DNA of 64,000 nucleotides from JABZIP01 sp052173355 (lineage in GTDB: Bacteria; Bacillota; Clostridia; Peptostreptococcales; Anaerovoracaceae). Location: positions 1 to 64,000 of the forward strand of contig JBQMYS010000001.1 in the NCBI GenBank assembly GCA_052173355.1, given 5' to 3'. This document shows positions 6,160 through 15,086 of this stretch, piece by piece. The position numbers were made by a program, and so were the translations under genes. Below the pieces are notes generated by a model, which searched no databases, was not told where the DNA came from, and saw nothing but the letters and a program-made list of their open reading frames with translations. Within the stretch, counting starts at the first letter, position 1, and each line of letters starts with the position of its first letter.

Positions 6160-8991
6160 TCAATCTATAATCTTTACAGTCATCAAATCATCAATCGGTT
6201 GACCGGAGTACGGATCATAGATGTCTTTTAGCTCCATAGTACCGTCAGGCTTGTATACAGCGATTTGTAACTTAATATTTATGGAATCTCCTGTATGAGC
6301 ATCCATAGGTACAGGTGTATCTGTAAATTTGGTATATAGACCATATTTTTCAAAATCACTGTAGTTATTTATCGTGAAGTACTGTTTAATATCATTATCT
6401 ACTTTTGACACAATCTCCATATCGAAAGGTTGATCAGCCCCTCCGACGAATGGTGTTACATTCCATCTGTCAGGTGGTACATCGGATAGCTTTTCTCCTC
6501 TTTTTATTTTAATAGCACCATTAGGTTTTCTAGATATATTGGTTTTTGTATAGCCTGCAAAAAATATTATATCAAAAGCATTTGTTGAATAAGTACCTTT
6601 CATATCACTTACTTTATATGAAGGTTCGCTCGGAGGCGGAGTATTTTTTATGAAAATATCTGTAGATGCCGAATTTGGTATCAATTTTGAATGTTTATGA
6701 AAAGCGGTTGGTGATTGTTCTAATTTAAGTTGATTTCCACTAATCTTGTTGTAGTCTTTATTTAAATCAAATTCTACGTTGTTTTTTCCTATTATCTTAA
6801 GTACATCAAAGCTGTTATTTGATATGAATGTAGGCATACCTTCCATAAAATAGTATTTGGAAAAAGCATTATTAGCATTTTTCTTTAGAGGTAATGTATA
6901 GTTTTGACCACTTTTGCCTATCATGATTTTTTCAGTTTCTATCAAGTTGTAGGTATCAACCCCTCTAACAACAGGTATCATCGTTGCGTATTCAAACCCG
7001 CTCGGATGAGTAAATACCAGTTCGAAGTACCTTTTTTGTGAATAATCGTCCAAATCTTTGTCGTGTTTTAAAGTGTTATTAGTAGTGTCATATGTAAAGC
7101 CATCACCTGAAATGCTTACATTTGCATTTGCAAGAGCAGGTATTGTGACAGTTCCATTTCCTGCAGCGGGTGTGCCCATAGTTATTGAAGGAAATCTTAT
7201 TGCGGCAAGATTTTCAGACTTGCTTTTGTAATACACATTATTTTCAAACAAATCAGGATTTATAGATACAGATCTAAGAAACCCTTGTGGGATTGCATTT
7301 ACATTAAAATTTCCTTGTATCGTTGTCGGTGTTCTTGGCGTAGCTCTTTCTATTGCATTGTCTATAGCACTTATATATCCTATAGCACTTTTTTGACGTT
7401 TTTTTATCTGCTCGGAATCTGTAGCACCGTTTATTACATCGTTATAAATATTTCTCGCGGTAGCTTTTTCGGAATCAGAAAGTCCGCTTGCATTTGCTCC
7501 ATATAATACCGCTTTTTTTGCTAAATCTGTACTATTTTTCGACATTACAGCATCCCTTATAGGTTTATATGTATTGGTATCTGTAGAAGCACTTTCAGGC
7601 TTTAAAGATGCATTATCACCGAAATTTTCATGGTCGATGGAAGTTATAATACCTGATGAATTTACTGTTATTTTTACTTCCATAGGTCCTACACGAGTAC
7701 CGGAAGGACGCGTCCAATCATATCTTTCATTTCCTCTGCCATGTCCGTACCAGTTATTTCCTTCCAAAAGAGTCGGTATAGCATTGGGTTCAGGGTCTTT
7801 TTTTAGTGCGTTATTCACAGCTTCAACAAGAGATTTGACGTCAGTATTTGTAGAATTTCTCAAAGATGAAGATATGCCGTTATTCTGCCTTATATCTTCA
7901 GTAGCGCGAGTTATATCATTTGCACTTGATAAAGTTGATGACGGTTCAGGAGTAATCTTTATTTTTCTAATTTTTCCATTTTTCACCTCTACTTCTACAT
8001 TGCTCGAAACTCCCGCAATAGTTACAGGTGCTTTATATTTTCCGTTCGATACAAGTTCGTTATAATAGTTGATACTTGGTAAAGACGGTGGAGTTTGCGG
8101 TTCAGGTCTGCTCGATGGGTTTGATGATGTTGAGGTATTTTTTGCTACTATATTTTCTTTTTTATTAAAATCGTATGCACGATCAAAAGTGAAATTGTAT
8201 CCGAGTACTTCTCCCATCCTTGATGTCATGGTTTTAGCAGAATCAGGTTTAATTGCAATGTCCTGTTTTTGACCTGCCATATATTTTCCGTAATACTTTT
8301 CTTCTTCTTTAAATCGTAAAAGTGTGTTCGGATATATCAAAGGTTCTTGAGTTTTCTTAGGTTCTAAACGATAATCGTTTACAAAATTTCCATATTTAAT
8401 AAGTTTTGTACGTTGCTTTGTTATAAGAATCGGTTTCAAACTGCTGATAGCAGAATCGTTTGCATAGTATTCTTTGTTCGGCGCAAGCTGAACTACTCCT
8501 TCATATACTTCTATATAGTAATGGTCGGGCTTGTTAACTATTCCGAAACTTGTTCCTCTGACACCTGCTACCATGGTCTGTGTTTTTACTTCCAATTTTT
8601 CCTTATTTTGTAGTTTTTTGTCTGCTATTACTACCAAACTCCCCTTTTTCAGATCAAGTAACCTTTCGTAACCTTGAGTTACTTTATTTTTTGAGTTTTT
8701 GCTTACAACTACCTCTGAATTTCCTTCAACTATAACAAGTATCTTGTTTTCCAAAAATAATCTGACTTGCGCATCTTTGGTAGTTACAACCGTATCTCCT
8801 TCGGAAAGCTTCATGTTTTTAAAAGCTTTCACAGTTTTTTTTGTAGCATCATTTACTATGCTTGCATCTCCTCTGATTTCGGCTATCTTTGCCAAAGTAC
8901 CTGCAGCATTTACATTATCGTTTGCAAATGCGCACGTACTAAACAAAGAAAACAGCATAGCAAACACAAGCAATACAGAAATCTTCTTCAT
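6160..8991 (-). CDS. Secreted FecR-domain protein with FMN-binding-like modules
   Basis: A 943-residue exported protein. Residues 1-24 are a signal peptide (MKKISVLLVFAMLFSLFS, then AFA). Residues about 45-175 are a FecR domain (GDASIVNDATKKTV, VVTTKDAQVRLFLENK, MVAGVRGTSFGI, VYEGVVQL). A Ser/Pro linker follows at about 290-310. Two stretches (about 315-400 and 410-560) have the shape of FMN-binding domains (NGKYKAP, VEVEVKNGKIRKIKI; WYGHGRG, VEVKITVNSSGII-like, VINGATDSEQ), but the SGAT flavinylation motif is absent or altered. The rest is probably beta-rich, with no membrane anchor or LPXTG. GAGGGG precedes ATG 8991. The function is unknown; the module calls after the FecR domain are my reading and need a profile search. 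Confidence 0.8.
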   Translation of the reverse strand: MKKISVLLVFAMLFSLFSTCAFANDNVNAAGTLAKIAEIRGDASIVNDATKKTVKAFKNMKLSEGDTVVTTKDAQVRLFLENKILVIVEGNSEVVVSKNSKNKVTQGYERLLDLKKGSLVVIADKKLQNKEKLEVKTQTMVAGVRGTSFGIVNKPDHYYIEVYEGVVQLAPNKEYYANDSAISSLKPILITKQRTKLIKYGNFVNDYRLEPKKTQEPLIYPNTLLRFKEEEKYYGKYMAGQKQDIAIKPDSAKTMTSRMGEVLGYNFTFDRAYDFNKKENIVAKNTSTSSNPSSRPEPQTPPSLPSINYYNELVSNGKYKAPVTIAGVSSNVEVEVKNGKIRKIKITPEPSSTLSSANDITRATEDIRQNNGISSSLRNSTNTDVKSLVEAVNNALKKDPEPNAIPTLLEGNNWYGHGRGNERYDWTRPSGTRVGPMEVKITVNSSGIITSIDHENFGDNASLKPESASTDTNTYKPIRDAVMSKNSTDLAKKAVLYGANASGLSDSEKATARNIYNDVINGATDSEQIKKRQKSAIGYISAIDNAIERATPRTPTTIQGNFNVNAIPQGFLRSVSINPDLFENNVYYKSKSENLAAIRFPSITMGTPAAGNGTVTIPALANANVSISGDGFTYDTTNNTLKHDKDLDDYSQKRYFELVFTHPSGFEYATMIPVVRGVDTYNLIETEKIMIGKSGQNYTLPLKKNANNAFSKYYFMEGMPTFISNNSFDVLKIIGKNNVEFDLNKDYNKISGNQLKLEQSPTAFHKHSKLIPNSASTDIFIKNTPPPSEPSYKVSDMKGTYSTNAFDIIFFAGYTKTNISRKPNGAIKIKRGEKLSDVPPDRWNVTPFVGGADQPFDMEIVSKVDNDIKQYFTINNYSDFEKYGLYTKFTDTPVPMDAHTGDSINIKLQIAVYKPDGTMELKDIYDPYSGQPIDDLMTVKIID

Positions 8992-9030
8992 GTCAAATTC
9001 CCCTCAAATTTACATAGATAGTATTTGATA

Positions 9031-9456
9031 TTACATCATAGAAAGATACGATTGCAATATAAGTACAGCCGCTTGCTTATCTATGATTTCCTTTCTGCGT
9101 TTACGGCTTAAATCCGCTTCGATTAAGACTTTTTCAGCCATCGCCGTTGTATAGCGTTCATCGGCAAAGTCGATTTGCACATCCTGCATAGCAATGCTTC
9201 TAAGTTTATTTGATAGCATTTTTGCAAACTCAATAACCTTGAGTGTTTGCGGACTTTCAGTACCGTCAAGTTTAAGAGGTAAACCTATTACGACTTTTTC
9301 ACAATCGTACTCTTTGATATAGTCTATTACTTTGCCTGCATCTTTTCGAATGCCGATACGCTGAATTGTTGTAATTCCATGCGCAGATATTAGTAAAGGA
9401 TCGCTTACAGCAACACCTATGGTCTTGTCGCCGACATCAAGTCCCAATATGCGCAT
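9031..9456 (-). CDS. ruvX: Putative pre-16S rRNA nuclease / Holliday junction resolvase-like RuvX (YqgF)
   Basis: An RNase H-fold nuclease of the YqgF/RuvX family, linked in bacteria to 16S rRNA 5' end maturation. The 141-residue length is typical. It opens with MRILGLDVGDKTIGVAVSD (catalytic Asp in GLDVG), continues with KVVIGLPLKLDGTES and carries DERYTT, the family's second acidic motif, then DKQAAVLILQSYL. Its start overlaps the stop of ireB by one base, and alaS-ireB-ruvX is a conserved Firmicutes order. Confidence 0.95.
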   Translation of the reverse strand: MRILGLDVGDKTIGVAVSDPLLISAHGITTIQRIGIRKDAGKVIDYIKEYDCEKVVIGLPLKLDGTESPQTLKVIEFAKMLSNKLRSIAMQDVQIDFADERYTTAMAEKVLIEADLSRKRRKEIIDKQAAVLILQSYLSMM

Positions 9457-9704
9457 TATTTATCCAGGAAAGCACGTAAAAGTTCTTCAACCAAATCGTC
9501 TCTTTCTATTTCCTTTATTGTATTTCTGGCATTGTTGAATCCTGTAATATAAGAAGGATCGCCGGAAAGTATGTAACCTACCATCTGATCTATGGCATTG
9601 TACCCTTTTTCGTCAAGTGCATCGTAAACTTCTTTTAGTACGCTTTTAGTAGTTTTTTGTTCTAATTTTTCAGGATTGAACATTATAGTATTTTTGTCAA
9701 GCAT
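9456..9704 (-). CDS. ireB: IreB family regulatory phosphoprotein (UPF0297)
   Basis: A small cytosolic protein of 82 residues (MLDKNTIMFNPEKLE..., NAIDQMVGYILSGDPSYIT, RDDLVEELLRAF). The Enterococcus homologue is phosphorylated by the PASTA kinase IreK and lowers cephalosporin resistance. The Thr-rich N-terminal part, where phosphorylation occurs in the family, is present (EQKTTKS). A longer frame from TTG 9722 exists, but ATG 9704 is preceded by GAGGTGAT at correct spacing and gives the usual family length. It has its own promoter after alaS and is coupled to ruvX. No PASTA kinase gene lies in this window. Confidence 0.93.
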   Translation of the reverse strand: MLDKNTIMFNPEKLEQKTTKSVLKEVYDALDEKGYNAIDQMVGYILSGDPSYITGFNNARNTIKEIERDDLVEELLRAFLDK

Positions 9705-9751
9705 AATATCACCTCGTTTCAATTAAGATCGTACACTGTTATTATACATTC

Positions 9752-9779
9752 ATTATACAAAATTTGCTAAATTTTTCAA
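9752..9779 (-). promoter_or_regulatory. Promoter of ireB-ruvX
   Basis: On -, TTGAAA (9779-9774) and TATAAT (9757-9752) are 16 bases apart. A second TATAAT at 9746-9741 could serve as an alternative -10. The pair lies in the alaS-ireB gap. A weak AT-rich hairpin with ATTTTT right after alaS may be a partial terminator. Confidence 0.65.
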
Positions 9780-9800
9780 GGAAATACCGCAAAAATAATA

Positions 9801-12428
9801 TCATTGTAATAATATTTTTTTTGCAGTTTCAAATGCATCATTGATCTTGGAGAAGTCTTTTGCTCCCGCTTGAGCCATATTAGCTTTTCCGCCACCGCTT
9901 CCATCACATGTTGCAGCGATTTCTTTTATCATCTTACCTGCATGATAGCCTTTGTCGAGCAAGTCGTCACAAATGCTCACAACAAAATTCAGTTTGCCGT
10001 TTAAAGTTGTAGCAAACACCATTACATAGCCGCTATTTTCGGATTTAATATCATCGCAAAGTTTCTTCAAATCATTTGTATCATAATCTTCAAATAACTT
10101 TGTTAAAAGTTTGACATCCCCTACGGTTTCGGCATTGCTTAAAAGTGAATCCGAAGCTTCTGCAAGACTTTTTTGTTTCAATTCCTCGATTTCATTTTTA
10201 ATAAGTTTTAATTCTTCGAGCGTGGAATTCAATTTTGCTTCTATTGCGGTCGGGTTTGTTTTCAGTGTATTTGCAATATTTTTGAGCAGTGATTTTGCAC
10301 TGTTGAGTTCCTCAAGTACAGCAGCTCCTGTGATAGCTTCAATACGTCTAACACCTGCGGCAACACCGGTTTCGCTCACGATCTTGAATGCACCTACAAG
10401 TCCGGAATTTTCAAGATGTGTACCTCCACAAAGTTCAACGCTGAAATCACCGATTGAAACAACGCGTACCGTATCGCCATATTTTTCACCGAACAGAGCC
10501 ATTGCTCCTTTTTTTAAAGCTTCATCTTTCGACATATTTTCTATTGTTACTGGAGCGAAAAGCAAAATCTGCTCGTTTACCAGTTTTTCAATTTCATGTA
10601 ATTGGTCTTCGCTAAGCGCTTCGTAATGCGAAAAATCAAAACGAAGTCCGTTTTCATTTACACTTGAACCTGCCTGCTGAATATGTTCACCAACAACAAG
10701 TTTTAAAGCTTTTTGCAATATGTGAGTTGCTGTATGATTTCTCGCTATACTGTGCCTTCTTAGTAAATCAACGGCAAGTTTTATATCTTCATTTGTCTTT
10801 AGAGTACCTGATTTGATTTTTACCTTGTGCAGAATTTTACCTTGTATCTTTTTTACTTCAAGCACATCTGCACTTGCATTATCGGTAAATAGTGTGCCTG
10901 TATCATAAATTTGCCCGCCACCTTCAGGATAAAAAACGGTTTTGTCAAGTATTATGCTTACAGTGCTTCCTACGCTTGCAATATCAATTTGCGAACCGTC
11001 ATTAGCAATTATATTTGTAATAGTCGCCTCATCTTTAAGCTTTTCATAACCGTTAAATACGGTTTCGTTAATTTCCGCAAATGCAATGTTATCTTCATCC
11101 CATCCGGCTTCAAGGGATTTACGTGCAGCTCTTGCAGTTTCAATTTGTATATTCATGTGGTCTTGAAACCCTTTTACATCTGCACTGCACCCGTTTTCTG
11201 CAAGGATTTCTTCGGTTAACTCCAAAGGAAAACCGTAAGTATCGTACAGTTTAAACACTTTTTCACCCGGAAGTTCGGATTTTCCTTCGGCTTTTAATTC
11301 GTTTACATAACCTGTGATTATGTGATTCCCCTGATCTATTGTAGAACGGAATTTTTCTTCCTCCCTATCTATAATAGTTTTGATGTAGTCCGATTTTTCA
11401 GATAGTTCCGGATATGCTTTGCCGGATACTTCAATTACCCTTTCGGCAAGGTTTGAAAGGAATTTACCTTCGATATTCAGAAGTTTTCCATGTCGTGCAG
11501 CCCTTCTTAAAAGTCTTCTCAAGACGTAGCCACGACCTTCATTGCTCGGTAATATGCCGTCTGCTATCATAAATGTTACAGAACGTAAATGGTCTGTAAT
11601 GATTCTTATTGAAACATCCTCTTTGTTTGCACCGTTTCCGTATTCAATTTTTGCCAGTTCGCATACACCTTCCAAAATGTATTTGATGGTATCTATATCA
11701 AATATGGAATTTACACCTTGCATTATGCAAGCTATTCTTTCAAGTCCCATTCCGGTATCAATATTAGGATGAGCAAGATTTGAATATGAACCATCTTCTT
11801 CTTTTGAAAATTGAGTAAATACGTGGTTCCAAAACTCTACGTATCTGTCACAGTCGCAACCCGGTTTGCAATCCTCGTGACCGCATGAAAATTTTTCGCC
11901 ACGATCAAAATAAATCTCGGAACATGGACCGCAAGGACCGGTTCCAATTTCCCAAAAGTTATCATCTTTTCCAAGTCTTACAATTTTTTCTTTGGGAATT
12001 CCAATCATTTTATTCCAAATTTCGAATGCTTCATCATCATTTTCATAGATTGTAACCCAAAGTTTATCTTCAGGCATTTTAAGAACCTTTGTGATAAATT
12101 CCCAGCCCCAAGAAATAGTTTCCTTTTTAAAATAATCCCCAAATGAGAAATTTCCCAGCATTTCAAAGAATGTACCATGACGTGCAGTTAAACCTACATT
12201 TTCTATATCGCCTGTTCTGATGCATTTTTGACAAGTCGTCATGCGCTTTTTAGGTGGTGTTTCAAGTCCTGCAAAGTAAGGCTTTAGAGGTGCCATACCC
12301 GAGTTTATAAGTAAAAGACTTTTATCTTTTTCAGGCACCAAAGAAAAGCTGCCTTTTCTATAGTGATCCTTTTTTTCATAAAAGCTTAAAAACGCTTCTC
12401 TAATTTCATTTAATCCCATTTTTTCCAT
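9801..12428 (-). CDS. alaS: Alanine-tRNA ligase
   Basis: Charges tRNA-Ala and edits misactivated Ser/Gly. The full 875-residue bacterial architecture is visible. The class II catalytic core has FYEKKDHYRKGSFSLVP, LLINSGMAPLKPYF and RHGTFFEMLGNFSFGDYF. An anticodon-independent tRNA-binding helical region follows. The editing domain has RNHTATHILQKAL (zinc/substrate HxxxH) and ELCGGTHLENSGLV (CxxxH). The C-Ala domain ends with DGSGGGKANMAQAG. It starts 22 bases after the CBS-domain gene stop, with AGGAGGTCTGTAATAAATG giving the ribosome site. No T-box leader is present. Confidence 0.98.
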   Translation of the reverse strand: MEKMGLNEIREAFLSFYEKKDHYRKGSFSLVPEKDKSLLLINSGMAPLKPYFAGLETPPKKRMTTCQKCIRTGDIENVGLTARHGTFFEMLGNFSFGDYFKKETISWGWEFITKVLKMPEDKLWVTIYENDDEAFEIWNKMIGIPKEKIVRLGKDDNFWEIGTGPCGPCSEIYFDRGEKFSCGHEDCKPGCDCDRYVEFWNHVFTQFSKEEDGSYSNLAHPNIDTGMGLERIACIMQGVNSIFDIDTIKYILEGVCELAKIEYGNGANKEDVSIRIITDHLRSVTFMIADGILPSNEGRGYVLRRLLRRAARHGKLLNIEGKFLSNLAERVIEVSGKAYPELSEKSDYIKTIIDREEEKFRSTIDQGNHIITGYVNELKAEGKSELPGEKVFKLYDTYGFPLELTEEILAENGCSADVKGFQDHMNIQIETARAARKSLEAGWDEDNIAFAEINETVFNGYEKLKDEATITNIIANDGSQIDIASVGSTVSIILDKTVFYPEGGGQIYDTGTLFTDNASADVLEVKKIQGKILHKVKIKSGTLKTNEDIKLAVDLLRRHSIARNHTATHILQKALKLVVGEHIQQAGSSVNENGLRFDFSHYEALSEDQLHEIEKLVNEQILLFAPVTIENMSKDEALKKGAMALFGEKYGDTVRVVSIGDFSVELCGGTHLENSGLVGAFKIVSETGVAAGVRRIEAITGAAVLEELNSAKSLLKNIANTLKTNPTAIEAKLNSTLEELKLIKNEIEELKQKSLAEASDSLLSNAETVGDVKLLTKLFEDYDTNDLKKLCDDIKSENSGYVMVFATTLNGKLNFVVSICDDLLDKGYHAGKMIKEIAATCDGSGGGKANMAQAGAKDFSKINDAFETAKKILLQ

Positions 12429-12450
12429 TTATTACAGACCTCCTATGATT

Positions 12451-13797
12451 TTACAATTCTTCATCGTCATTATCTTCGTTTTCAATTTGTTCAATTTGAA
12501 GTTTTACTTTTTCTATTCTTCTTTCTTTTACTGAAATTATTGTAAAGTGATAATTCTCAACATTTAGTTTCAAATTCAAATTTTCTCCGTCATTTGGAAT
12601 CTCGCCCAAAATATCTATTATATAACCGCCTAAAGTTTCACTGTTTTCAGAAAGCAGTTCTATATCAAGTTCTTCACTTATGTCCTTTAAATTCATAAAG
12701 CCGTCAAGCATATATGTATTATCATCTATTTTAATTATCGAATCTTCATCTTCGTCATATTCATCATCAATATTTCCCATTACCTGCTCTATGATGTCTT
12801 CCATGGTAACGATTCCCGAAAAACCGCCATATTCGTCAATCAAAATAGCAATATGCTGTTTTGAATTTTGCAGTTCGAAAAACAAAGTATCAAGTTTTTT
12901 TGTTTCAGGCACAAAATAAGGTTTTCTAAGTATACTTTTTATGTCAACATTGTCAAAACCTTGATTTCTTGCTTTTATCAGATAGTCTTTGATATTCAAA
13001 ATGCCTATTATGTTGTCGTTGTCATCTTCATATACCGGTATTCTCGAATATCGAAGTTCCATCAGTTCATCTATGTATTCATCAGCAGGAGCGTTAATAT
13101 CTATGTAAAAAACATCGGTTCTCGGAGTCATTGCTTCATATGCCTGTTTATCGTCAAAGTCAAAAATACTGTTTATCATTTTTTTGCCTTCTTCCCGTAA
13201 GACACCGGTTTCCTGTCCCACTTCAAGCATCGTCTTGATTTCATCTTCTGAAAAACTGTCATCGTTTATTTTGTCGTTTTGCCTTGTTATAATAAGCAAA
13301 CAGGTAACTACGAAATTTACAAAAATCACAACAGGTTTTAACAAAAATTCGAAAAAAATAACAAACTGAACCAAGTTTAAAGCGACTTTTTCGCTATGAC
13401 GTCTTGCAATTTTTTTAGGTAAAAGTTCTCCAAGTGTTATAAATACAATAGAAACAACAAATACAACAGGAAGCAGTACCAAAGTTGAAGATGCTGAGAT
13501 ATTGTAGTATCTAAGTGCATTTTGTGCAATATCTAAAAACAGTAATGTTGCAACAGCACTTGCAAAAAATCCGGAAAATGTTACAATTATCTGTATGGTT
13601 GAAATATAATTATCCAAATTTTCCAGATAATTCAAAAGCTTTTCAGCTTTTTTGTTGTTATCGCCCGCAAGCAACTTCAGCTTGTTTTTGTTGGAAGAAA
13701 TCAAAGCTATTTCAACACAAGCAAACAGTGCATTCACAAATAGACACAAAAATAAAAGGGATATGTGAGTTATAGATATGGGTATGTCCGAGGGCAT
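12451..13797 (-). CDS. Hemolysin/CorC family membrane protein (DUF21-CBS-CorC_HlyC)
   Basis: A 448-residue integral membrane protein. The N-terminal DUF21 (CNNM-like) region at about 8-190 has several membrane segments (ISLLFLCLFVNALFACVEIA, VTFSGFFASAVATLLFL, LVLLPVVFVVSIVFITLGEL). Two CBS motifs follow at about 210-330 (MTPRTDVFYIDINAPADEY, SRIPVYEDDNDNIIGILNIK, HIAILIDEYGGFSGIVTMED), then a small CorC/HlyC domain at about 355-435. Relatives transport or sense Mg2+ and other divalent cations; calling them hemolysins is historical. It sits upstream of alaS with 22 bases between. The exact substrate is unknown. Confidence 0.92.
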   Translation of the reverse strand: MPSDIPISITHISLLFLCLFVNALFACVEIALISSNKNKLKLLAGDNNKKAEKLLNYLENLDNYISTIQIIVTFSGFFASAVATLLFLDIAQNALRYYNISASSTLVLLPVVFVVSIVFITLGELLPKKIARRHSEKVALNLVQFVIFFEFLLKPVVIFVNFVVTCLLIITRQNDKINDDSFSEDEIKTMLEVGQETGVLREEGKKMINSIFDFDDKQAYEAMTPRTDVFYIDINAPADEYIDELMELRYSRIPVYEDDNDNIIGILNIKDYLIKARNQGFDNVDIKSILRKPYFVPETKKLDTLFFELQNSKQHIAILIDEYGGFSGIVTMEDIIEQVMGNIDDEYDEDEDSIIKIDDNTYMLDGFMNLKDISEELDIELLSENSETLGGYIIDILGEIPNDGENLNLKLNVENYHFTIISVKERRIEKVKLQIEQIENEDNDDEEL

Positions 13798-13845
13798 AAA
13801 AAATTCTCCTTAAAAGTTAATAATCTATCGTTAAATTGTATCATA

Positions 13846-15072
13846 TTATTTGCGTTTTCGCAAGATAAATCCTGTTTTTACAGGTTTTTGCATTTTCATT
13901 TTTATTATTTGTTGAGCATGCGGTGCGCTTTCGATTTCATTTCCGTCAATATCTTGCATGGAAGTTATTTTTTGTGTAAAAAAATCTGTATACGGCCCCA
14001 TTATTTCTATTTCATCTCCGACAACCATTTTGTTTCTCTGTTCTATCACAGCAACTCCGCAAGAATCATCGTAGGATTTAACAATTCCTACAAACGAATA
14101 TTCACGAGTATATGCTGAAGTTTGATAATTTTGATCTTCGTTGCTTGGTTTTTGGTAATAAAATCCTGTTGTGAATTCTCTATGACTTACTTTTTTAAGT
14201 TCATTCATCCATTCGTCTTTAAATGTGAAATATTCCCTTTTTTGATAATATTCATCTATTGCTTTTCTGTAAGCGGAAACTACCGTTGCTACGTAAAAAG
14301 CGCTTTTCATTCTACCTTCAATTTTTGCAGATGATATTCCTGCGTTTATAATATCAGGTATATGCTCAATCATACATAGATCTTTTGAGTTCATAATGTA
14401 TGTTCCGCGTGAATCTTCACTGATTTCATAATATTCATCGGGACGTTTTTCTTCTATCAAATGATATTTCCAGCGACAAGGATGCGCGCATTCGCCTTTG
14501 TTTGCATCACGTCCTATCATAAAATTACTGAGCAAACATCTGCCGGAATACGAAATGCACATAGCACCATGAACAAATGCTTCAAGCTCAATATCCTGCG
14601 GCAAATTTTTTTTGATGTCGGCAATTTCGTTTAATGTCAGTTCTCGTGCGAGTACGATACGCTTAACTCCTTGTGATGCCCAAAATTTTGCAGTCTGTAA
14701 ATTTGTCATATTAGCCTGTGTGCTAAGATGAATTTCCGCATTCGGAATTTCATCTTTTATCATCATCATTATACCGGGATCGGAAATTAAAAACGCATCA
14801 ATCGGTATATCTTTTATATTTTTTAAGTAATCAAAAAACGGCTCTATATCTTCGTTATGAGCATATATATTTGTCGTTAAATATGCCTTTTTATTTTGAG
14901 AATGAGCATAATCAACACCTTTTTTTATGTCGTCAATACTTAGATTTGAAGAACCCGCACGCAAGCTGAACATTTCACCGCCGAAATACACCGCATCAGC
15001 ACCGTAATCTAAAGCGGTTTTAAATTTTTCCAAATCCCCCGCAGGGGCTAAAAGTTCTATTTTTTTATTCAT
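13846..15072 (-). CDS. U32 family protein, probable tRNA uridine-34 hydroxylase TrhP
   Basis: A 408-residue U32 peptidase-family protein with the signature EAFVHGAMCISYSGRCLLSN, then GRDANKGECAHPCRWKY, whose cysteines bind an Fe-S cluster. The N-terminal TIM-barrel part begins IELLAPAGDLEKFKTALDYG. Experimentally studied relatives are not proteases but prephenate-dependent tRNA hydroxylases making ho5U34. Here it follows the methyltransferase that would complete mo5U34, as in the Bacillus yrrM-yrrN-yrrO cluster, which supports the TrhP role. Bacillus has two adjacent U32 proteins; only one is present. ATG 15072 follows AGGAGA. Confidence 0.85.
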   Translation of the reverse strand: MNKKIELLAPAGDLEKFKTALDYGADAVYFGGEMFSLRAGSSNLSIDDIKKGVDYAHSQNKKAYLTTNIYAHNEDIEPFFDYLKNIKDIPIDAFLISDPGIMMMIKDEIPNAEIHLSTQANMTNLQTAKFWASQGVKRIVLARELTLNEIADIKKNLPQDIELEAFVHGAMCISYSGRCLLSNFMIGRDANKGECAHPCRWKYHLIEEKRPDEYYEISEDSRGTYIMNSKDLCMIEHIPDIINAGISSAKIEGRMKSAFYVATVVSAYRKAIDEYYQKREYFTFKDEWMNELKKVSHREFTTGFYYQKPSNEDQNYQTSAYTREYSFVGIVKSYDDSCGVAVIEQRNKMVVGDEIEIMGPYTDFFTQKITSMQDIDGNEIESAPHAQQIIKMKMQKPVKTGFILRKRK

Positions 15073-15086
15073 AAATCTCCTAAAGT

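Noticed and set aside
10111..10626. 171-codon + strand frame antisense to alaS
   Set aside because: No start signal, Ser/Phe-rich shadow composition, and alaS on the other strand is fully conserved across this stretch.
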